Below the pieces are notes generated by a model. The model searched no databases. It was not told where the DNA came from and saw only the letters and a program-made list of their open reading frames with translations. DNA of 64,000 bases from contig JAKUDP010000002.1 in assembly GCA_022570795.1 (NCBI GenBank), positions 992,001-1,056,000 on the forward strand. Direction: 5' to 3'. Both the position numbers and the translations under genes were made by a program. Positions 56,956 to 64,000 of the stretch are shown here, one piece after another. How positions within the stretch are numbered: position 1 is the first letter of the stretch; every line of letters begins with the position of its first letter. This DNA is from Sphaerulina vaccinii. Its lineage: Eukaryota > Ascomycota > Dothideomycetes > Mycosphaerellales > Mycosphaerellaceae.

Positions 56956-57858
56956 TCATGACCCTCCTCCCGTTCCAGTGGACTCAGTAATTCCACCATC
57001 GACAACCAAAGCATGAGCAGTAATATACTTCGCAGCCTGACTCGACAAGAAAACTACCGCATTCGCCACATCCTGTGCCTCACCCATAACCTTCATAGGA
57101 CAATTATGCTGCGTAATCTTCCTCGCAACTTCACGATCTTCCTCCTTCTCACTCTGCTCTAAGTTCTCCACAAGAGGCGTATACATCAATCCAGGAACCA
57201 CACAATTCAATCTTATACCTTTCGAGGCATACATGCAAGCCGTAGCTTTCGTGTATTGTATCACAGCTGCTTTTGCTGTCGCGTAGGCGATTTGTGGTTT
57301 TCCGATATATCGCAATGCTGTAATGGAAGCGTTGTTGATCACCACGCCAGCTTGCTGTTTCTCCATGATTGGTAGAACGAGTCTACAACATCTGAACACA
57401 CTATTGAGGTTCAAGTCGATCTGCTTCTGCCATGCTTCCTCAGTCATGGTTCCTGGATCTCCCGGTGCGGTCATTCCTACATTGTTGTAGAGAATGTCTA
57501 TACGTCCGTGCTTGTCTATGGCTGTTTGGATGAAGTCTTCGATGTCTTTTGAGGAAGTCATATCTGCCGAGATCACATCGCATACTGCATTGGGATAATC
57601 TTGAAGGATTCGTCGCCGGGTGTACTCGGCTGCTGAGAGGTTGAGGTCACAGCCTAGGATCTTGACGTTGTTATGAGCGAGGAGGCGAGCCGTTGCTGCT
57701 CCATTGCCCCAAGTTGGAGAGTTGGGTTTGCCGACTTGTCCTATGCCTGATCGATTGATGGTAAGCAAAGTTTGCGACGTATGTTGGCAGAAGTACTTGC
57801 CTGTTATGAGGGCTACTTTGCCGGCAAGATCTGGATAGGTAGGAAAGTTTGAAGTCAT
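56956..57858 (-). CDS. Short-chain dehydrogenase/reductase
   Basis: Two exons (57858-57801, 57746-56956) joined across a 54-nt GCAAGT...CAG intron (GC-AG), giving 282 residues. Retaining the intron leaves the frame open (54 is divisible by 3) but breaks the cofactor loop. Spliced, the start reads KVALITGIGQVG...WGNGAATARLLA, an insertion-bearing Rossmann loop known in a fungal SDR subgroup. Downstream: CDLNL (Asp after beta-2, NAD preference), YNNVG (N-N-x-G), INNASI, the catalytic YATAK with Tyr about 178, and NCVVPGLMYTPLV. Substrate unknown; no targeting signal. Confidence 0.85.
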   Translation of the reverse strand: MTSNFPTYPDLAGKVALITGKYFCQHTSQTLLTINRSGIGQVGKPNSPTWGNGAATARLLAHNNVKILGCDLNLSAAEYTRRRILQDYPNAVCDVISADMTSSKDIEDFIQTAIDKHGRIDILYNNVGMTAPGDPGTMTEEAWQKQIDLNLNSVFRCCRLVLPIMEKQQAGVVINNASITALRYIGKPQIAYATAKAAVIQYTKATACMYASKGIRLNCVVPGLMYTPLVENLEQSEKEEDREVARKITQHNCPMKVMGEAQDVANAVVFLSSQAAKYITAHALVVDGGITESTGTGGGS

Positions 57859-58229
57859 TGTAAGAATGGCTACATGTAAGCAGAATATGGTCAGTTCTGA
57901 TCAACACCATACATGTTGTATGGTCCGCCAGTGTGCCTCGTTGCGAGACTATTCAGCCCGTCTCGAAGTCCTTCATCCATTTGCCAACGGCGGCAACTGC
58001 ACCGAAATCTTCTTCTTCACATCACCACAGATGAGGGGTTTGGCGGAGACCCGAGGACCTGTCATCCTGCTGCTTGAGATCCGTACATCATACTGCAGGC
58101 GATGTCGGGCTAGCATCTGATGGAAGTGCGGTTGTGCTGATAGAATAGGAAGGTTGGTCGTGAGTGAAAGCTCATCCGCCAAGTAAAAGCGAGTGCCTCT
58201 TCTTCGACGTCAACGTCGAATCCAGGCTC
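57859..58229. other. Divergent intergenic
   Basis: About 370 bases between the divergent SDR and DUF1907 genes, a shared promoter region. Confidence 0.45.
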
Positions 58230-59258
58230 ATGCAAAGACTCACTACAATCACTAGACACTTAAGCACCTCAGCCATGAATACCACGAGACACAAGCTATC
58301 GCCGCCACCTCTGGCTGAGCTGGTTGACGTTCTGACGCCAGCTCTCCAGAAGAATTTCGAGCATGCCAATGTCAGCGTACAGCCATGTCCAGATCTTCGC
58401 AAGGCACCCTACCATCTCGCGACAGAGGGATTGAACGGTAATGAGAGCGTTGCAGACATTGGAGGCCAACCGAACCTCTTTCCAGAACCAAGGCTTGATT
58501 GCAAGTACTCCCTTCTCAGCATAGCCCAGGAGATGGACATGAGTTCAGAGCAAGGGCAACTACTGGGAGCCGGCGCTGGACCATTCCATCGCATAGGCGT
58601 CAACTCAGAACTGTCCCCCAACTTGAGCTGGAAGAATGGCTTTGACAACGTGGAGAACTTGACATACTATACGAAGTACGATGGAACGAATGGCAAGCAT
58701 GCCGCGATCTGCGAGCGTAGCCCAACATCTGACTGTGCACTCATGATGAATCTGTTTGGCTCAGCAGGCCTTCCTGGAGATGTGCTCAAGATCACAGCTC
58801 GAGCAAGGAAAGGCGATCAGAAGAGCTTTACAGAGTGCATCAGACGCGCATTAGCCGAGCAGTATGGCAAAGATCAGCTCATCAGTATGGGAGGCATGTT
58901 TCTTTTCAAACGAGGCAAGGCGTACTTTCATGTGATGCCTGACTTCCCGGCTATCAACGGGCCACCGTTCAAGGATGCAAGACAGCTCAATGACTGGCTT
59001 ACATACCACAACTTCGAAGCACCAATCGTATGCTTGACAGTATTCCACTCTGCAGATCCTGAGAAACTTGGTCTTAGAATGGAGCATACGCATTGTTTCT
59101 CTACAGATGGTGGAAATCGAGGAGGCCACTATCATTATGATCTTCCACCTGGAGACGATATCGAAGAGGTGGAGTACGAAGCATACTTGAACACCGCGAA
59201 AACGCTGTATCGTATCGACAAGCCTGAAGTGACACTGGAGCGAGATTTGCATGACTAG
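58230..59258 (+). CDS. DUF1907 ester hydrolase (C11orf54/PTD012 homologue)
   Basis: Intronless, 342 residues from ATG 58230. A second ATG (58275) matches where the animal homologues begin. The longer start adds MQRLTTITRHLSTSAM, which looks like a mitochondrial presequence (Arg/Ser/Thr-rich, no acids). Family features are clear: PPPLAELVDVLTPAL near the start, GGQPNLFPEP, GAGAGPFHRIGVNSEL, LMMNLFGSAGLPG, ISMGGMFLFKRGKAYFHVMP, and the zinc-site region MEHTHCF...RGGHYHYD. The human protein binds zinc through three His and shows ester hydrolase activity on model substrates. The natural substrate is not known. Dual localisation by alternative starts is inference. Confidence 0.88.
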   Translation: MQRLTTITRHLSTSAMNTTRHKLSPPPLAELVDVLTPALQKNFEHANVSVQPCPDLRKAPYHLATEGLNGNESVADIGGQPNLFPEPRLDCKYSLLSIAQEMDMSSEQGQLLGAGAGPFHRIGVNSELSPNLSWKNGFDNVENLTYYTKYDGTNGKHAAICERSPTSDCALMMNLFGSAGLPGDVLKITARARKGDQKSFTECIRRALAEQYGKDQLISMGGMFLFKRGKAYFHVMPDFPAINGPPFKDARQLNDWLTYHNFEAPIVCLTVFHSADPEKLGLRMEHTHCFSTDGGNRGGHYHYDLPPGDDIEEVEYEAYLNTAKTLYRIDKPEVTLERDLHD

Positions 59259-59373
59259 CTTGAACTGGAGCACTTCCCATTGCCTTCTGACACCACCGCT
59301 ACAATTCAAATCTCCAGATCCTGCCCCAACCACCTTTCTGAACCATAATCCAAAGGTTCTCGAAATTGTAGAC

Positions 59374-60111
59374 TTAGGCCATAGCCTCACACTCGCTCTT
59401 CTCTGTCACAAGCTTGACAGCCCGCTGGCCTTTCCGACGATTGCGTTCCTTGATCAGACGGCCCACGACACCCGCCCACAACGCAACAACGCAGAGCAAG
59501 AAGAACCCCATAACATAGCATGAGTTCTCATGATACTTGGTAGCCGATTCGACAGTAGCCGGATACAGCCGGAACTCGAGGAAAGGATCCATTATTGGAG
59601 GACCAACGGGCATCTCCACATCTTGAACTTCGACTTTATCAACGGACTCTACAGTGAGGAATTCGGTTGTGGCAGATTGATCGTGGTTTGGTAAATTGAT
59701 GAGATCCGCCAGACTCCGGAAGTTCTCAGCGAACTGGAGAAGCAGGTTTCTTCCTGGCTGATCTGGCTGTGAAAATGGCATCTCCCCCTCCTGCACTTCA
59801 ATGCTTCTCCTCTCCTTCCTCGGAGGTACGATCCAGCTAATCGCCTCCGGGTGCTCCATCATGAACTTGAGCGCATCAGGATGATCCAGAGCATGTTTGA
59901 TCAAGCCAGGGTGCTTCATGAAGAACTCCAGCGCTTCCGGATGTTTGGCGACGAACGTGATAATTTCCGGGTGACTGAGCATGAAAGCGAGAGCTTCTGG
60001 ACCGGGGCCATTCTTGTTAGGCTGGTTGCTGTCGACGTCGTAGTTGAGCGTCGAGATGTCGTCGTTGTCGAGTGGCCAGTGAGTAGGGAGAAGGAGGGCA
60101 CGAGGAGCCAT
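59374..60111 (-). CDS. Single-pass membrane protein with tandem HPEA-type repeats, unrecognised
   Basis: Intronless, 245 residues. Residues about 38-95 hold six imperfect repeats of nine to ten residues built on H-P-[EDG]-[AIL]-[ILK]-x-F (SHPEIITFV, KHPEALEFF, KHPGLIKHA, DHPDALKFM, EHPEAISWI). An acidic stretch follows, then a transmembrane helix near 200-222 (CYVMGFFLLCVVALWAGVVG) flanked by a basic RLIKERNRRKGQR cluster. No signal peptide is visible, so a tail-oriented membrane anchor (repeats on one side, short basic tail on the other) is likely. The repeats resemble no family I know. Its 3' end lies 115 bases from the convergent DUF1907 gene. Confidence 0.65.
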   Translation of the reverse strand: MAPRALLLPTHWPLDNDDISTLNYDVDSNQPNKNGPGPEALAFMLSHPEIITFVAKHPEALEFFMKHPGLIKHALDHPDALKFMMEHPEAISWIVPPRKERRSIEVQEGEMPFSQPDQPGRNLLLQFAENFRSLADLINLPNHDQSATTEFLTVESVDKVEVQDVEMPVGPPIMDPFLEFRLYPATVESATKYHENSCYVMGFFLLCVVALWAGVVGRLIKERNRRKGQRAVKLVTEKSECEAMA

Positions 60112-60685
60112 GTTGTGTTAAGCTGAAAGCAGCCTGCAGATGACTGTCAGAGGGAGTGGGCAAGCAGCGGCAGGCGATTTGACTTACGGTCGTGGTATCT
60201 GGCGTGGTGATGTTGCTTCCGAAGACTCTGAGAGTAGAGAAGATCTCACCTATGTACAACACATGGAAACAAGCGCAGTAATAGAGCACATCGCCGGAGC
60301 TGGGAGGCATCGGCCATTTATTACATGGTAAGATCGAAAGCTACCAAGCATACTGCTCGCCGAGCTGTCCCAACAAGAAAGCAGCAAGCTTGGAAAAGTG
60401 ACCACGCGCCCAATAGAAACAGTATCATTCGTAACGGTATCGTCGGGTATTTCGATGAGAAGAGAGGAAGGCCAGTCGCTACCTTGGGTATCCACGCAGT
60501 TCGCAAATCTCCATGCTATGCAATGCAAAATGATAGAATCAAACTCCTTCCACATCTCGCGTCCAATGGCATGTGGTCCAGCTGTGCCGTGACTTTCCGT
60601 CCGTCTTTCCTTTTCCATTCATCATAAAGTCGTAATATGTGCACAAAAGTAGAGCGTTTTCATCGAACTTGTTGTTGTTACACAT
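60112..60685. other. Intergenic
   Basis: About 570 bases between the repeat protein's upstream region and the kinase 3' end; no feature seen. Confidence 0.45.
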
Positions 60686-62035
60686 TCACCGCCAAGGTGA
60701 AGTCGCCTCCTCTTCATCAGCCTCTCTACAGCCATCAAACCAGGGACTGCGAAGCGCATCGCTAACCGTGAATCTCAGATCAATATCTCGTTCCAGGCAG
60801 CCTCTGACGAGGTCGATGACTTCTGCTCCACCGGCAGCAGCATGTCGTAAAGCATCTTCGTCCCAGTCCGCACGTAGAATGAGCTCGACGGTCTTGCTCG
60901 GCATAGAATGTCGAAATGGTAGATGTCCAGTGCAGAGGGCATATATGATGACGCCAAAGGCCCACACGTCACCAGCCGTTTCGAATAGCTTGCGATTGAC
61001 CGAAAGTCCTTTGGGCGAAGCATATTCGAGCGTGCCAATGATAGAAGAAGCCAGTGGCATGGGCATCTCGTTCGAAAGTGATCGCTGCGACGAAATGCGT
61101 TGTGGCGTTCGGGAGCCCTCGTCTATGCTTTCACTGTGCAAGAAGTCGGCCAGTCCAAAATCGCATAGACGTAAATTGCCACCTTCAGCATCGGCATCGG
61201 GTCCTGACATGTCGATGAGGCAGTTTTCCAGTTTCACATCTCGATGACAGACACGGATGTCTTCATGCAGATAACGTAGAGCACATGCAAGTTGGTAGGC
61301 ATAGCTTTTAGCAAGATGGGGTGACAATCCTTTGCGGCCCTCGTTGTTGTTCGCACTAAGCCGAGAGTTTCTTACCAAATCGTACAATGTGCCACCGATG
61401 TTGAGATCCATGACGCAGAAAGTGGCATAATCAGTCTCATACACTGCATGCAGTGGTAAAACGTGGCGATGGTTCAGATAGCGCCAGATCGAGACCTCAT
61501 GCTCGATTTCCTGCTGTGCTTTTTCATTCTCTGCTTCGTCCTTGCCGCTGATTGTCTTATACACAATCTTTACCGCCTTTACAGTGCGGTTTCCGTGATC
61601 ATCGAGAGAGTGCACTTCCTTGACGACGCCAAAGCCACCTCTGCTAATCGTGCGGCCGATGATGTATTCGTTATTCAGCCCAATCGCCTGCCCTTCATCG
61701 TCGGGCTTTGGCTCAGGTGGTATGTCTGCAGCATCACCCTTGCCCCAATTGGCCAGGAAAGCGTGCGCTGGGCTCACCGATGTGGTCGCTGAAGTGGATC
61801 GCCGCGATGGACGCCTCGATGCTATGGGCATGCGCCGCGAACGCATGGAACGTGTGCTAGAGTTTCTGCTTAATGGATCGTATAAGTCATCAGTTGACGG
61901 CGACATGACCGGCGACTCGAGCATAGAGATGGAGTGATCAATTGTCTTGCCCTCAGGAATGGTCGGAGGCGATACCATCAGCTTCGAGAGGGAATCGATG
62001 GAGGACATCATTCTGCTGCTATCGGGTGAAGACAT
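60686..62035 (-). CDS. Serine/threonine protein kinase
   Basis: Intronless in this model, 449 residues from ATG 62035. The same frame is open up to ATG 62155 (489 residues), which would overlap the upstream gene. Kinase domain about residues 120-435: Gly-loop GRTISRGGFGVVKEV, VAIK-type Lys in VKAVKIV, HRDVKLENCL catalytic loop, DFG as DFGLADF, APE as YASPKGL, and the substrate-binding EVWAFG equivalent DVWAFGVIIYAL. It has a Ser/Pro/Arg-rich N-terminus and a Ser-rich insert (QRISSQRSLSNEM) between DFG and APE, a likely regulatory site. The APE motif is replaced by SPK. Family not certain, CAMK-like by overall shape. Cytosolic. Confidence 0.82.
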   Translation of the reverse strand: MSSPDSSRMMSSIDSLSKLMVSPPTIPEGKTIDHSISMLESPVMSPSTDDLYDPLSRNSSTRSMRSRRMPIASRRPSRRSTSATTSVSPAHAFLANWGKGDAADIPPEPKPDDEGQAIGLNNEYIIGRTISRGGFGVVKEVHSLDDHGNRTVKAVKIVYKTISGKDEAENEKAQQEIEHEVSIWRYLNHRHVLPLHAVYETDYATFCVMDLNIGGTLYDLVRNSRLSANNNEGRKGLSPHLAKSYAYQLACALRYLHEDIRVCHRDVKLENCLIDMSGPDADAEGGNLRLCDFGLADFLHSESIDEGSRTPQRISSQRSLSNEMPMPLASSIIGTLEYASPKGLSVNRKLFETAGDVWAFGVIIYALCTGHLPFRHSMPSKTVELILRADWDEDALRHAAAGGAEVIDLVRGCLERDIDLRFTVSDALRSPWFDGCREADEEEATSPWR

Positions 62036-62060
62036 GGGCGTTTGCGTTTGTATGCTCAAG

Positions 62061-63409
62061 TCATGGCTGGGAGATGTCGTCGATTCGGATGTCAGGGATG
62101 CTTTCGCTTGTGAAGGGTCGCTTGAAGTCGCTGTCGTAACTGGGTCGATCCTCATTGCTCGTCGTCCGGCGGATAGGTTCTCCTACGCATCACATGTTGG
62201 CATAACCTTCGCATCGCATCCTACGCGGCGCACTCACCACTGAAGGAGTTCGTCTTCCATCCAAATCGGTGGACTGGTCCTCCTGGCTCCCGATCAGCCA
62301 TCTCGTCCTCCTCGATGACGGGCTTTGTGTCCGCGGCACGTCTTGGGGGAGACTTGGCTCGATTCTGCCCGAGTTTTCTTCCGCCGAGTAATGGTCCGTT
62401 GCGCTCGATGGTAGGTGCGAGGGAGCGCAGATCCCCGTCATCCGTTCTGACTGTCGGACAGAATTGTATGCTCCTTCCTCGCTTTCTGAAATTTGCCGCG
62501 AGAGTCTCGAGCTCGGCATTGCGTTGTTCTGCGCGCCCAGCTGAGAAGGCTCGCCAGGATACACCACCCCCATTCTGCGGCTGTCCCTTCTTGTCTACCC
62601 GCGCTACTTCGTGGTGCTTGCTATCAGGAGCGATAACAGGGATGTCCTCTGCGCTGCCTTTTCGGGATGCGACGGCTTCTTCGTCCGAGTCGGAGTCGCT
62701 GTCTTGCAGGTATTTCTGGGGAGAGCTGGGGTTAGCGCAAGGTTCTCCATATCACGTGAGAGGTGGTACGACTCACTGTGCCAGCGAACGGCGATGCGAC
62801 GGTGTGCAGTGGTATGGCAACGGCTGGCTTATCCGGGAGGGACTGTGCTACTGCGAGTCTGGTGCCACTGGGTGTGTCCGAACGGAGGGCAGATGTCGTT
62901 CGAGGTGAAGGGCTCTGGTTGCGCGCTGTGCGTCTGGTTGGCCGCACCACGGTATCCGCGTCGTCGCTGCTGTCGTCGAGATATGCCAGTGGGCCAGCAG
63001 CGAGCACTGCAGCCTTCTTCTGATCTGATAGTACCCCAGGGAGAGAGCCACGCCGCCCACCTGCAGCTCTGTCGATCACACGTTGTGCTGCAATTGACGC
63101 GACCGCGGGCGCTGGTGAAGGTCTGCGCTCTGCTTTCTTTTGCGCCTTTACTTCGAGCAGGAAGTTGTCGTCGTCGTCGTCCTTTGGTACGGAGCGGGCG
63201 AAGGGTGAGGGACCTTTGGTAGCTGCAAGGGAAGAGGTTATTGGTACAGGCTTGACCACAGGCGGCGCCTTGGTCTTGGGTCTGCTCTTCCGAAAGTCGT
63301 CGTCGTCGCTATCATCTTCGAAGCCAGTCGCGAATGGGTTGTGTCCTCTGCGACGTGCGGTCTGTACTCGGAGGCCACTAAAGTGCTTCTGGATGTCGTA
63401 TGCGGCCAT
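62061..63409 (-). CDS. Disordered protein of unknown function, immediately upstream of the kinase
   Basis: Three exons (63409-62777, 62715-62238, 62182-62061), introns 61 and 55 nt, giving 410 residues. The N-terminus MAAYDIQKHFSGLRVQ is ordered-looking; most of the rest is Ser/Asp/Glu/Arg-rich, with acidic runs (DDSDDDD, KDDDDD) and NPFATG/PFARS motifs. The C-terminus ends DIRIDDISQP. The first intron has a clean GTGAGT donor, and the second-exon frame (GGVSWRAFSAGRAEQRNAELETL) is clearly coding, which rules out the alternative frame starting MGVVYPGEPSQ. The stop lies 25 bases from the kinase start, so this and the kinase may form one split or fused gene (see findings). Confidence 0.65.
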
Positions 63410-64000
63410 ATAAGGCTGCCTGTCCGCTGTTGTTATTGATTCGAAAGTGGAGCTGCGGAGTGGAGACCAAGCAACATCGACAATCGTACCAGATCAGCTG
63501 ATGAGAGTCGTGAGGAAGGAACAATCGAATACAAAGCAATATGGTATGCGCAATGCTGTGAGTGGTGATGATGATGCTGATGTGAGGGTGAAAGGCCGGG
63601 AGACAGGAGGCGGCGACTTTGCGGTGTAGTAATAGCAGTAGCAGTAGCAGTCGGTATGGTAAACACACTTCGGTAGGCAGACGGGGATCGTTGGATAACG
63701 GTTAGGTACCTTTGTCATAAGGAGGGGCATCGTAGCAGATCATGATCGCTCTTGCCCTTGTGAACGACTGCCAAGATGGAGCCAAGGAGGGACAAGAGAG
63801 GCTGAGTATGACTTGCGTGAAAGTGTACTGTAGTAGAAGAAAGCCGGGCCCAGGCTCTGTTGTTCTACTCCACAAAGCCTCCAACCTCAATGCAGCTACC
63901 ATTCGCTGGTTCCTCTCCGTGCACGGCGATCATCCTTGGAGGAACGCTGCCGAGCCGAAGGAAACCGATGAACACGAACGTCACATCTTCGTTTCCCCAG
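63410..64000. other. Window-end upstream region
   Basis: About 590 bases upstream of the minus-strand gene, including a short GTAGCA-type repeat near 63627-63651. No gene is supportable. Confidence 0.45.

Noticed and set aside
62190..62573. Frame starting MGVVYPGEPSQ as the kinase first exon
   Set aside because: The same bases in another frame continue the upstream protein with a clean phase-0 junction from its first exon; that frame is the better coding one.
1..64000. CRISPR arrays, bacterial insertion sequences, riboswitches
   Set aside because: The organism is a filamentous fungus, and no regular spacer arrays, transposase frames or aptamer-like elements were seen.

Overview
The window is nuclear DNA from a filamentous ascomycete (Pezizomycotina). 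Gene content suggests Dothideomycetes, but that placement is inference. Evidence for a filamentous fungus: many short GT-AG introns of about 47-76 nt with CTAAC-type branch sites; a self-sufficient CYP505-type P450; a HET-domain protein; a GH71 alpha-1,3-glucanase; a fungal fucose-lectin-like protein; and an eS24 gene with fungal intron structure. About 30 loci sit on both strands with no operon logic.

Layout. 0.3-5 kb: cohesin regulator PDS5. 5.5-11.3 kb: membrane-anchored lectin-like protein, mitochondrial-type beta-ketoacyl-ACP synthase, Ni/Co transporter. 11.3-18.2 kb: an accessory stretch with AT-rich patches, diverged repeats, a small Gag-zinc-knuckle-like gene, a Cys-rich unknown gene and an internally duplicated unknown gene. 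18.8-21.5 kb: XMAP215/Stu2-type TOG protein. 22.3-22.6 kb: a tRNA-Ser(GCT) gene broken into five exons. 22.8-24 kb: a decayed gene. 24.3-27.9 kb: alpha/beta-hydrolase-fold protein, eEF2 lysine methyltransferase, ribosomal protein eS24. 28.7-34.9 kb: CYP505 P450-reductase fusion with two compensating frameshifts, a broken F-box-like gene, a HET protein. 35.2-45.1 kb: large N-glycosylated membrane protein, tyrosine phosphatase, HSP70-like ATPase and a divergent coiled-coil gene. 45.6-52.1 kb: GH71, GH105 and a Fox2-like double dehydrogenase ending in SKL. 54.1-63.4 kb: Cnn_1N-type coiled-coil protein, SDR, DUF1907 ester hydrolase, a short-repeat membrane protein, a Ser/Thr kinase and a disordered protein immediately upstream of it.

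Most striking observation: the tRNA-Ser(GCT) gene at 22307-22582. Removing four segments leaves an 81-nt class II tRNA with every stem paired. One segment is the canonical intron after position 37. The other three (54, 53 and 53 nt) carry GT...CTAAY...AG signals and lengths like the spliceosomal introns of the neighbouring protein genes. They interrupt the acceptor/D junction, the D loop and the T arm. A T6 Pol III terminator follows. I know of no nuclear tRNA gene carrying spliceosome-type introns.

The genes do not form one pathway. The cytoskeleton/chromosome genes (PDS5, Stu2-like, Cnn_1N) and the cell-wall enzymes (GH71, GH105) share themes only.
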